A stretch of 64,000 bases of DNA, taken from the NCBI RefSeq assembly GCF_001425045.1, contig NZ_LMDJ01000001.1, positions 621,859 to 685,858 of the forward strand. The letters are read 5' to 3'. Every line of letters begins with the position of its first letter. The first letter of the stretch is position 1. The DNA is from Massilia sp. Root351. GTDB taxonomy: Bacteria > Pseudomonadota > Gammaproteobacteria > Burkholderiales > Burkholderiaceae_D. Shown here piece by piece: positions 31,374 through 38,754 of this stretch. The position numbers and the translations under genes were made by a program. The notes below the pieces were generated by a model, which was not told where the DNA came from, did not search any database, and saw only the letters and a program-made list of their open reading frames with translations.

Positions 31374-32450
31374 ATGCGTAACCTGATCGCCTTCAGTGCC
31401 AGCTGGCTTGCCATTGCGGCAGCGGGCGCCGCCGATCCTTCGCCTTATGCGCCGCCGTTGAGCAAGATGGCGCAGGCCAATATCAGCAACATCCGTCCGT
31501 CCAATCCGTCGCCTATCGGTCTTGGCGGCGCCAATGGCGCCAATGGCGCCGCTAGCGGGACCGCCAAGCCGGGCGCCAGGGCGCCTGCCGCGCCCAAGCT
31601 GAGCGAGCGCGAACGCGAGGAGCAGGCCGAAGCGGAACTGTCGGCCAAGATCGCCGAGCGCCTGGCGCAGATGCGCGCCAACCAGGCCGCGCGCGCCGCC
31701 GCCGCCGCCAAGGCCAGGAAGGATGCCGCGGCCAAGGCCGCGAAAATCGCCGCCATGCCGCCGCCGCGCGCCAACGGCACGCACTGGGCCTACGAGGGCG
31801 AATTCGGCCCGGCCAACTGGAGCAAGATCAACGCGGACTGGGCCAAGTGCGGCAGCGGCAACCGCCAGTCGCCGATCGATATCCGCGACGGCATGAAGGT
31901 GGACCTGGAGCAGATCACTTTCGATTACCGCCCGTCCGCCTTCAACGTGCAGGACAACGGCAAGACCGTGCAGGTGACCATGGGCGGCGGGAATTTCCTG
32001 TCGGTGGGCAACCGCATGTACGAGCTGGTGCAGTTCCATTTCCACCGGCCGTCGGAGGAGCGCATCAACGGCAAGGGTTTCGAGATGGTGATGCACCTGG
32101 TGCACAAGGACGGCGAGGGCCGCCTGGCGGTGCTGGCGCTGCTGCTGGAGCGCGGCAAGCCGCAGCCGGCCATCCAGACCGTGTGGAACAACCTGCCGCT
32201 GGAGAAGGGGGACGTGACGGCGCCCTCCATCGTGCTCGATCCGAACGACCTGCTGCCGCAGCGGCGCGACTATTTCACCTATATGGGATCGATCACGGAG
32301 CCGCCGTGCACCGAGAACGTGCTGTGGCTGGTGATGAAGGAGCCGGTGCAGGCGTCGCCGGCGCAGATGGCGCTGTTCAGCCGCCTGTATCCGCTCAATG
32401 CGCGCCCGATCCAGCCTGCATCGGGCCGCATCATCAAGGAATCGCAGTAA
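31374..32450 (+). CDS. Alpha-carbonic anhydrase with long N-terminal coiled coil
   Basis: A 358-residue periplasmic enzyme hydrating CO2 to bicarbonate. A signal peptide (MRNLIAFSASWLAIAAAGAA) precedes a Gly/Ala/Pro-rich spacer and a charged Ala-rich coiled coil (about residues 78-128, EREREEQAEAELSAKIAERL). The catalytic domain starts at HWAYEGEFGPANW and shows NRQSPIDI, the zinc histidines in QFHFHRPSEE and MVMHLVHKD, and ITEPPCTENVLWLV. It is about 110 residues longer than ordinary alpha-CAs because of the spacer and coiled coil. Start at 31374: upstream codons are open but add no signal-like sequence. Its last 17 bases overlap the convergent mutarotase gene. Confidence 0.92.
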   Translation: MRNLIAFSASWLAIAAAGAADPSPYAPPLSKMAQANISNIRPSNPSPIGLGGANGANGAASGTAKPGARAPAAPKLSEREREEQAEAELSAKIAERLAQMRANQAARAAAAAKARKDAAAKAAKIAAMPPPRANGTHWAYEGEFGPANWSKINADWAKCGSGNRQSPIDIRDGMKVDLEQITFDYRPSAFNVQDNGKTVQVTMGGGNFLSVGNRMYELVQFHFHRPSEERINGKGFEMVMHLVHKDGEGRLAVLALLLERGKPQPAIQTVWNNLPLEKGDVTAPSIVLDPNDLLPQRRDYFTYMGSITEPPCTENVLWLVMKEPVQASPAQMALFSRLYPLNARPIQPASGRIIKESQ

Positions 32451-33240
32451 TGGTGTGCAGGCCGGTCCATTCGGCGCCGGCTTTCAGCTCTTTCTGGTCC
32501 ACGCGCGCCGGTTCGATGCAGACGAACTCGCGCCATTCGTGGTCGGCCATGTCGGTCAGCCTGGCCGCGTTTTCCGCGCCCGGGTTCCATACCACCCATT
32601 CCGAGAAGCCTTGCTGCTGCAGCAGCAGCTTGCTGACAGCGGTGTGCAGTTCCAGCTCCTGCGGCGCGGCGTAGATATTGTCCAGTGGCGGGCCGAAGGC
32701 GATGGGTCCGGGCTCCAGGCCGTGCAGCGCGCTTTTCAGGAAGTCGCCCGCCGCATAATAGGTGTGCAGCGCGCTGGCGAAGTCGAAACTGCTTTGTCCG
32801 GTATTGCGCACGTTGAAGCGCATCTGCAGCGCGTTGCCGCGCAGCGCGAAGCGCAGGCGCAGCGCGAAGTCGTGCGGCCAGCCGGCGGCCAGTTGCCCCG
32901 GCACGTCGGCCTGCGTCAGTTCGAATTCCACCTGCACGCCCTCCGCGTCGGCGCCATGCTCGCCCAGGCGCCAGCTGGACAAGCGCGCCAGGCCGTGGCG
33001 CTGGCCGTCGCCGCGCGTGGAGAACTGCGGGAAGATCACCGGCACGCCGCCGCGTATGGCCGCGCTGCCGTCCATCGGCGAGCATTCGCTCAGGAACAGG
33101 CGTTCCTTGCCCTCCGGCGTGGTCCACGACAGCAGGTGGGCGCCGAACAGCGTGATGATGGCCTGCGCGCCGTCGGGCGCGGTGACACGGATTGCCGGCA
33201 GCGCGCCGTAGGTGACGTGCTCGATTCCACTGTTGATCAT
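32434..33240 (-). CDS. D-hexose-6-phosphate mutarotase-like protein
   Basis: A 268-residue aldose-1-epimerase fold protein of the YeaD type, which interconverts anomers of glucose-6-phosphate. Features are GAHLLSWTTPEGKERLFLSE, AIRGGVPVIFPQFSTRGDGQ, HGLARLSSWRL with the catalytic His, FASALHTYYAAGDFLKSAL with a second His and FSEWVVWNPGAENAARLTDM followed by WREFVCIEPA with the catalytic Glu. All are present, so it should be active. It is separated from amiC by 9 bases on the same strand, so it may be the last or first of a transcript with tsaE-amiC. Its 3' end overlaps the carbonic anhydrase gene. Confidence 0.92.
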   Translation of the reverse strand: MINSGIEHVTYGALPAIRVTAPDGAQAIITLFGAHLLSWTTPEGKERLFLSECSPMDGSAAIRGGVPVIFPQFSTRGDGQRHGLARLSSWRLGEHGADAEGVQVEFELTQADVPGQLAAGWPHDFALRLRFALRGNALQMRFNVRNTGQSSFDFASALHTYYAAGDFLKSALHGLEPGPIAFGPPLDNIYAAPQELELHTAVSKLLLQQQGFSEWVVWNPGAENAARLTDMADHEWREFVCIEPARVDQKELKAGAEWTGLHTITAIP

Positions 33241-33249
33241 GGATGTCCT

Positions 33250-34758
33250 TTAGGTGGTGCGGCTCTTGGCGAGCGGCGGATTCTTGGCGAAGTACTGGCG
33301 GATGCCTTTGACGACGGCGTCGGCCAGCTTGTCCTGGTAGCCGTTGTCTTTCAGCCTGGCTTCTTCTTCCGGGTTGGAGATGAAGGCGGTCTCGATCAGG
33401 ATCGACGGAATGTCGGGCGCTTTCAGCACCGCGAAGCCGGCCTGCTCGACCGAGCCCTTGTGCAGGCGGTTGATGCCGCCGATCTCGCTCAGCACGGCCT
33501 TGCCCAGCTTCAGGCTGTCGTTGATCTGGGCCGTGGTGGACAGGTCGAACAGCACGCTGGCGAGCTGCTTGTCGTGCCCTTGCACGTTCACGCCGCCGAT
33601 GTTGTCGGCGTCGTTTTCCTTGTTGGCCAGCCAGCGCGCCGCACTGGAACTGGCGCCTTTTTCGGACAGCACGAACACCGACGAACCGCGCGCGGACGGC
33701 TGCACGAAGGCGTCCGCGTGGATCGACACGAACAGGTCGGCCTGCACCTTGCGCGCCTTGTCGACCCGGGTGCCGAGCGGCACGAAGTAGTCGCCGTCGC
33801 GCGTCAGCATGACGCGGATGTTGGGATGCTGTTCCAGCTTGCCCTTGAGCCGCTTGGCGATGGCCAGCACGATGTCCTTTTCGCGCGAGCCGCTGGAGCC
33901 GATGGCGCCGGGGTCTTCGCCGCCGTGGCCGGGGTCGAGCGCGATGGTGATCATGCGCGCCACCTTCTGGCCCGGCAGGGGCTTGGCCTGCGGCAGCGGT
34001 TCACGCGTTTCCGGTTTGGCCTCGGGCCTGGCGTCCGGATGCGCGGCGGCGATCTCGGTCTTCTGCGCGGCCGCTTCGGCCTTTGCCTCGGCCTTGATCT
34101 CGGCGCGCGCCTCGGCCTTCGCCTGCGCGGCCTGCGTGGCCTGGCTGGCCTGCACGCCGGTGCCGGGGGAACCCGGAGCGCCGGGGACAGGTGCGGCGGC
34201 GGCGGGAACTGCGGGCGCGGTGGCGATGGCCTCGCCCGCCGGCAGCGCCGGCGCGTCGCTCCAGTCGCCTTTTTCTATCATGGCGGCAATGGGATCGAGC
34301 GCGTTGACCGGGTACAGGTCGAAGATCAGGCGGTGCTTGTACTGGCCGGCCGGCGCCAGCGCGAACACCTGCGGCGTCACTTCCTCTTTCAGGTCGAACA
34401 CCAGCCGCACCACGTTGGGCCGGTTCTGGCCCACGCGCACCTGGCGGATGTAGGGGTCGTTCGACTGGATCTTGGCGACCAGCGACTTCAGCGTGGGATT
34501 GAGCTCCAGGCCTTCGATGTCCACCACCAGGCGCTCGGGGTCCTTCACCACGAAGTGGGTGGCCTTCAGGTTGGAATCGTTCTCCAGGGTGACGCGGGTG
34601 TAGTCCGCGGCGGGCCACACGCGCACCGCCAGGATCTGGGCGGCGCGCGCCGACAGCGGCGCCATGACCGACAGCAGCAGGGCGCTGCCGGCGCGCAGTA
34701 CCGTGCGCCGGTGGCGGGACTTTACATGTTCGGTGCGAATTTGAGGCGTTGCAGGCAT
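33250..34758 (-). CDS. amiC: N-acetylmuramoyl-L-alanine amidase AmiC
   Basis: A 502-residue periplasmic amidase that splits peptidoglycan during septation. The N-terminus has a twin-arginine-like signal (RHRRTVLRAG then a hydrophobic stretch), as in E. coli AmiC. An AMIN domain (about 40-135) is followed by an Ala/Pro/Gln-rich linker with repeated KAEARAEIKAEAKAEA (about 175-260) and an Amidase_3 catalytic domain (about 275-490) with IALDPGHGGEDPGAIG, zinc Glu in the SREKDIVL stretch, LFVSIHADAF and LIETAFISN. The start overlaps the tsaE end by 37 bases. The linker is long and lysine-rich. Identification is safe. Confidence 0.95.
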   Translation of the reverse strand: MPATPQIRTEHVKSRHRRTVLRAGSALLLSVMAPLSARAAQILAVRVWPAADYTRVTLENDSNLKATHFVVKDPERLVVDIEGLELNPTLKSLVAKIQSNDPYIRQVRVGQNRPNVVRLVFDLKEEVTPQVFALAPAGQYKHRLIFDLYPVNALDPIAAMIEKGDWSDAPALPAGEAIATAPAVPAAAAPVPGAPGSPGTGVQASQATQAAQAKAEARAEIKAEAKAEAAAQKTEIAAAHPDARPEAKPETREPLPQAKPLPGQKVARMITIALDPGHGGEDPGAIGSSGSREKDIVLAIAKRLKGKLEQHPNIRVMLTRDGDYFVPLGTRVDKARKVQADLFVSIHADAFVQPSARGSSVFVLSEKGASSSAARWLANKENDADNIGGVNVQGHDKQLASVLFDLSTTAQINDSLKLGKAVLSEIGGINRLHKGSVEQAGFAVLKAPDIPSILIETAFISNPEEEARLKDNGYQDKLADAVVKGIRQYFAKNPPLAKSRTT

Positions 34759-35207
34759 GACAGACCTAAAGCGGAGGACGCTTGCAATTCTACATCACGT
34801 CCTTCGCCAGCCACAGCCAAGAATATATGCAGGTCCGGCGGCGGCAGCACCGGGTCGGCTTTCTCGGGCCATTCCACGATGCAGATGTTGTCGCCGTTGA
34901 AGTCCTCGCGGAAGCCGGCGTCGAGGAATTCCTCGGGGCTGCTCATGCGGTACAGGTCGAAGTGGATCACGTTGACGGCGCGGCCGTCGAGCTGCACGCT
35001 GTACGGTTCGGACAGCGTGTAGGTGGGGCTTTTCACATTGCCCTGGTGGCCGGCCGCGTGCAGCAGCGCGCGGGTGAGGGCGGTTTTGCCCGCGCCCAGG
35101 TCGCCGTGCAGGTAGATCGCCATGCCCGGCAGGAGCGCGCGCGACAGGGCCGCGCCCAGGGCGGCGGTGCCGGCTTCGTCGTGGAGGTGGGATTTAAAGT
35201 GCTGCAT
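34722..35207 (-). CDS. tsaE: tRNA threonylcarbamoyladenosine biosynthesis ATPase TsaE
   Basis: A 161-residue P-loop ATPase that works with TsaB and TsaD to put threonylcarbamoyl on A37 of ANN-reading tRNAs. The P-loop HGDLGAGKTALTRALL, VKSPTYTLSEPY, HFDLYRMSSPEEFLDAGF and IVEWPEKAD are all family motifs. It is 50 bases from the divergent queG start and overlaps amiC, the conserved queG/tsaE/amiC arrangement in Burkholderiales. Length is at the top of the family range because of a C-terminal tail. Confidence 0.96.
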   Translation of the reverse strand: MQHFKSHLHDEAGTAALGAALSRALLPGMAIYLHGDLGAGKTALTRALLHAAGHQGNVKSPTYTLSEPYSVQLDGRAVNVIHFDLYRMSSPEEFLDAGFREDFNGDNICIVEWPEKADPVLPPPDLHIFLAVAGEGRDVELQASSALGLSCLQRLKFAPNM

Positions 35208-35257
35208 CGCATAAAATGTGGGTTGTAAACCGTTGCATTGTATAGCCGATCACACTT

Positions 35258-36352
35258 GTGCCGACACTTCCTGCCCACCTCAATTTAGACGAACTTGCCC
35301 GTTCCATCAAGGAGTGGGGCATGGAGCTGGGCTTTGCCGAAGTGCGCGTGGCCGATATCGACCTGTCGGCCCAAGAGGCGGGCCTGCAAGCCTGGCTGGA
35401 CGCCGGCATGCACGGTGAAATGGACTATATGGCCAGCCACGGCATGAAGCGCGCCCGCCCGGACGAGCTGGTGCCGGGCACGGTGCGCGTGATCACCGCG
35501 CGCATGAACTACCTGCCCGGGTCGCTGGACGCAGATTGGCGCGAACGCGAGGCCGCGCGCATTGCCGATCCATCGGCGGCCGTGATTTCGGTCTATGCGC
35601 GCGGCCGCGACTACCACAAGGTGCTGCGCGCGCGGCTGCAGCAGCTGGCCGACCGCATCAAGGGCGCCGTGGGCGACTTCGGCTACCGCGTGTTTACCGA
35701 TTCGGCGCCGGTGATGGAGCTGCCGCTGGCCGAGAAGTCCGGCCTGGGCTGGCGCGGCAAGCACACCTTGCTGATCAACCGCAGCGCCGGCTCCATGTTC
35801 TTCATGGGTGAAGTCCTGGTCGACCTGCCGCTGCCGGTGGACGAACCGGCCGGCGCCCACTGCGGCCAGTGCAGCGCCTGCATCACGGCGTGTCCCACGC
35901 AGGCCATCCTCGGCCCGGGCCGGCTGGACGCGCGCCGCTGCATTTCCTACCTGACCATCGAACTGAAGAACGCGATACCGGAGGAGATGCGGCCCCTGAT
36001 CGGCAACCGCGTGTACGGCTGCGACGACTGCCAGACCGCCTGCCCGTGGAACAAGTTCGCCCAGCGCGCCACCCTGCCGGATTTCGACGAGCGGCACGGC
36101 CTGGGCAGCGCCGGCATGGTGGCGCTGTTCGGCTGGAGCGAGGAGGAATTTAACCGCAAGATGGAGGGCAGTCCGATCCGCCGCATCGGCCATGAGCGCT
36201 GGCTGCGCAATATCGCGGTCGGACTGGGCAACGCGGCGGCGGCCGGCGCGCGGGGCGACCCCGTCATCGTGGCCGCGCTGCAGGCGCGCCGCGCGCACCC
36301 CTCGGCGCTGGTGCGCGAGCACGTTGAATGGGCGCTGGCGCTGCATGCCTAG
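35258..36352 (+). CDS. queG: Epoxyqueuosine reductase QueG
   Basis: A 364-residue cobalamin-dependent enzyme that makes queuosine from epoxyqueuosine in tRNA. Two [4Fe-4S] clusters are seen: CGQCSACITACP with Cys 202, 205, 208 and 212, and Cys228, and YGCDDCQTACPWN with Cys 255, 258 and 262. The N-terminal cobalamin domain has VITARMNYLPG and the VFTDSAPVMELPLAEKSGLG motif with the catalytic Asp. The C-terminal HEAT-like tail ends HPSALVREHVEWALALHA. The start is GTG at 35258. It is divergent from tsaE. Nothing missing. Confidence 0.96.
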   Translation: MPTLPAHLNLDELARSIKEWGMELGFAEVRVADIDLSAQEAGLQAWLDAGMHGEMDYMASHGMKRARPDELVPGTVRVITARMNYLPGSLDADWREREAARIADPSAAVISVYARGRDYHKVLRARLQQLADRIKGAVGDFGYRVFTDSAPVMELPLAEKSGLGWRGKHTLLINRSAGSMFFMGEVLVDLPLPVDEPAGAHCGQCSACITACPTQAILGPGRLDARRCISYLTIELKNAIPEEMRPLIGNRVYGCDDCQTACPWNKFAQRATLPDFDERHGLGSAGMVALFGWSEEEFNRKMEGSPIRRIGHERWLRNIAVGLGNAAAAGARGDPVIVAALQARRAHPSALVREHVEWALALHA

Positions 36353-36385
36353 CGGGCGCCACGCGGCACGCGCCAGGCAGCAGGG

Positions 36386-36399
36386 GCGGCGGGGTCAGG
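36386..36399. repeat. GGGGTCAGGG element containing the BPSS1780 stop codon
   Basis: GGGGTCAGGG overlaps the end of the BPSS1780 gene so that its TGA stop lies inside the element (CCCTGACCCC on the minus strand). It is a short member of the same family as the miaA palindrome. Confidence 0.45.
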
Positions 36400-37186
36400 G
36401 CGCGTCGGTCGGCGCGTTGCCCGCTGCGGCGCCGGGCGCCACGGGATTGCCGAAGATCTGACGGTAGCTGGCGTAGAAGGCGCAGTGGAACAGCACCGAG
36501 AACAGCACCAGCACGATTTGCATCACCATGACGAACAGGGTGGGGCTGCCGCCGAACAGCGCGCCGACGATTTGCGACAGCAGCAGCATCAGGCCGAACT
36601 GGCTGACGGCAAACACCACGAAGGTCTTGAAGGCGCGCAGCACGCCGAAGAAGCTGTAGAAGATGGATTTGCCCACGCCCATGTTCTGGAAGTAGATCAG
36701 CGGCGCGGCGAAGCAGAAGGCCATGGCGGCCGGCAGGCCGATCGCCAGGATCAGCAGCAGCGCGCTGCCCAGGCTGGCGTCGCGCACTTCGGCCGAGTCA
36801 TGCGCAATCTTGCCGGTCAACAGCTTGACCAGCATGCCGTCGCTGACCAGCGAGGCCAGGCCGATGGCCAGCGCGGCGGCCGACAGGTACAGCAGCCCGA
36901 CCGCCACCAGCTTGGGCAGGGCCGGCTTGCGGAAGCCCGACAGCAGCAGCGCCGGCACCACCCGCTTGCCCTGCTCGACGTCGGCGCAGGCCTGCATGAA
37001 GGCCACCGAGAACGCCGGGATCAGCACAATGGCGGCCAGCTGGCCAATCATGGGCACGATGCTGAGCACCAGGTTCAGCATGGCGTACAGCATGGCCAGC
37101 GAGGTCAGGCTGCCAGGCTGCTGCCTGAACAAATCAAAGCCCTGTTTGATCCAGAGCCAGCCGGTGCTTGCGGGGAGTTTGCCCAT
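36395..37186 (-). CDS. BPSS1780-family membrane protein
   Basis: A 263-residue polytopic inner-membrane protein with about six transmembrane helices and a cytoplasmic start MGKLPASTGWLWIKQGFDLF. It matches the BPSS1780 family common in Burkholderiales, function unknown. The second half carries FQNMGVGKSIFYSFFGVLRA, then transmembrane stretches and a short Ala-rich C-terminal tail (PVAPGAAAGNAPTDAP). Its ATG lies 9 bases after the thrB stop on the same strand, so it is the third gene of the DUF2782-thrB-BPSS1780 run. It faces queG convergently. Confidence 0.88.
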   Translation of the reverse strand: MGKLPASTGWLWIKQGFDLFRQQPGSLTSLAMLYAMLNLVLSIVPMIGQLAAIVLIPAFSVAFMQACADVEQGKRVVPALLLSGFRKPALPKLVAVGLLYLSAAALAIGLASLVSDGMLVKLLTGKIAHDSAEVRDASLGSALLLILAIGLPAAMAFCFAAPLIYFQNMGVGKSIFYSFFGVLRAFKTFVVFAVSQFGLMLLLSQIVGALFGGSPTLFVMVMQIVLVLFSVLFHCAFYASYRQIFGNPVAPGAAAGNAPTDAP

Positions 37187-37195
37187 GTCGGTTTT

Positions 37196-38152
37196 TCAGT
37201 ACAGTGCGGGTGCCGCAACGGCGATGCGCTCGCGCAGGATGCGTTCAAAGTGGGTCGGATCGTGCGGCGTCAGCATTTCCGCTTCGCGCGGCAGGTGCAG
37301 GTCGTACAGGCGCGACAGCCAGAAGCGCAGCGCGCCGGCGCGCAGCATCGGCTGCCAGGCGGTCTGTTCGGCTGCCGTGAAGGGGCGCACCGCGTGGTAG
37401 GCGTCCAGCATGGCGCGCACGCGGGCCGTGTCCAGCACGCCGGTGTCGAGGTCGATGCACCAGTCGTTGACCGTCACGGCCACGTCGAACAGCCAGCTGT
37501 CGCAGCCGGCGAAGTAGAAGTCGAAGAAGCCGGTGAGCTTGTCGCCGTCGAACATCACGTTGTTGCGGAACAGGTCGGCGTGCACCGGACCTTGTTGCAG
37601 CAGCTTGTAGGTGCCGCAGCCGTAGAACGCTTCCTGGAAATGCATTTCGGCGCGCAGCAGGTGCGCTTCGGACTCGCTCAGGAAGGGCAGCACTTGCGGC
37701 GTGGCCCAGTTCCACCAGTCCAGGCCGCGCAGGTTGGGCTGCTGCGCCGGGTAGTCCAGCGCCGCCACATGCATCCTGGCCAGCATGGCGCCCACCTCGG
37801 CGCAATGCACCGGCTGCGGGTCCATCTGCGACTTGCCCACCAGCTTGGTGACGATAGACGCGGGCTTGCCGTGCAGGGCCGTGACCAGTTCGCCGCCGGC
37901 ATTGGCGATCGGCGCGGGCACGGCCACGCCCCGGTCGGCCAGGTGGCGCATCAGGTTCAAATAAAAGGGAAGTTGCTCGAAAGACAGGTTCTCGAATATC
38001 GTGAGGACGTATTCGCCGCTCTCGGTAGTGAGGAAGAAGTTACTGTTTTCGATGCCGGAAGCGATGCCTTTGATCGCAACCGGTTTGCCGAGGGGAAATT
38101 GCGTGATCCACTGGCGGACGTCATCCAGGCTGACCGGGGTAAAAACTGCCAT
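37196..38152 (-). CDS. thrB: Homoserine kinase ThrB (aminoglycoside phosphotransferase fold)
   Basis: A 318-residue homoserine kinase of the APH-fold type used by Pseudomonas and Burkholderiales, making O-phosphohomoserine for threonine. It begins [20 protein letters not shown], with [20 protein letters not shown] for nucleotide contact, the catalytic loop [19 protein letters not shown] with catalytic Asp and metal-binding Asn, and [17 protein letters not shown]. All key residues are intact. It is unrelated to the GHMP-type ThrB of enteric bacteria. Upstream is the DUF2782 gene, then divergent polA, a conserved order. Confidence 0.96.
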   Translation of the reverse strand: MAVFTPVSLDDVRQWITQFPLGKPVAIKGIASGIENSNFFLTTESGEYVLTIFENLSFEQLPFYLNLMRHLADRGVAVPAPIANAGGELVTALHGKPASIVTKLVGKSQMDPQPVHCAEVGAMLARMHVAALDYPAQQPNLRGLDWWNWATPQVLPFLSESEAHLLRAEMHFQEAFYGCGTYKLLQQGPVHADLFRNNVMFDGDKLTGFFDFYFAGCDSWLFDVAVTVNDWCIDLDTGVLDTARVRAMLDAYHAVRPFTAAEQTAWQPMLRAGALRFWLSRLYDLHLPREAEMLTPHDPTHFERILRERIAVAAPALY

Positions 38153-38213
38153 GAGAAGCGAATATGATTGAAATTAAGCTGCGGGAGCAAGAAGCCGGTG
38201 ACTCAGCGCATGC

Positions 38214-38615
38214 TCAGCGTTTCGCTGGCGGAGGCGGCGGGGCCGGCGTGTCGTCGGCCGCCTCGTCTTCCTTCTGCTTGGTCTTCTTCTTGCCGATGTC
38301 GAATTCCATCACGGTCCACTGCGGTCCGCGGTTGGCCTGGCCGGCGGCGTCGCCGGGCAGGGCCGTGGTGCTGGTGGTGTTTTGCGCCTTGACGGTGTAG
38401 GTGCTGGGGCCGCTCTTGACCTTGGCCTCGGTGACCCGGCCGCCTTCGCGTTTTTCCGTGACTTTGCGTTCGTTGGCCGGCTTGGTGGTAACCGTGATCG
38501 GCGTGTCAACTTCTTCGATTTTGTCGAGTTTCGGGGGCGCGGCCGAAGGCGTTTGAGCCTGGGCGACGCTGCTCAGGGCGAGAATGAGGACTGGCCAGAT
38601 TGTGGATGCACGCAT
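38214..38615 (-). CDS. DUF2782 family secreted protein
   Basis: A 133-residue protein with a signal peptide (MRASTIWPVLILALSSVAQA) and an exported domain of the DUF2782 family. The mature part has LDKIEEVDTPITVTTKPANE, KREGGRVTEAKVKSGPSTYT and GPQWTVMEFDIGKKK, then a Pro/Ala-rich tail. In Burkholderiales this gene stands between polA and thrB, as here. The ATG at 38615 is chosen to give an ordinary signal peptide; a 19-codon upstream extension has none. Function is unknown; it lies 61 bases upstream of thrB on the same strand. Confidence 0.85.
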   Translation of the reverse strand: MRASTIWPVLILALSSVAQAQTPSAAPPKLDKIEEVDTPITVTTKPANERKVTEKREGGRVTEAKVKSGPSTYTVKAQNTTSTTALPGDAAGQANRGPQWTVMEFDIGKKKTKQKEDEAADDTPAPPPPPAKR

Positions 38616-38754
38616 GATGTATACCGCCCTGTTAGATGAATTGCTAGATTCCGTATGTGCCCATTGTAACAAACCGACACGGTTCCGGTTTTAAAATAGT
38701 CTGCGATAATGGCCGACTCCATTGTTATAACGCCGGAACGCTTAATTTTCTTAT

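Noticed and set aside
31374..32450. The carbonic anhydrase as the bicarbonate supplier (CynT) of the cyanase system
   Set aside because: It is an exported alpha-class enzyme 5 kb away, separated by tRNA, miaA and mutL genes; CynT is a cytoplasmic beta-class enzyme in the cyn operon.
32398..35022. An 874-codon plus-strand frame across the mutarotase, amiC and tsaE genes
   Set aside because: It crosses three well-supported genes on the other strand and has no motif.
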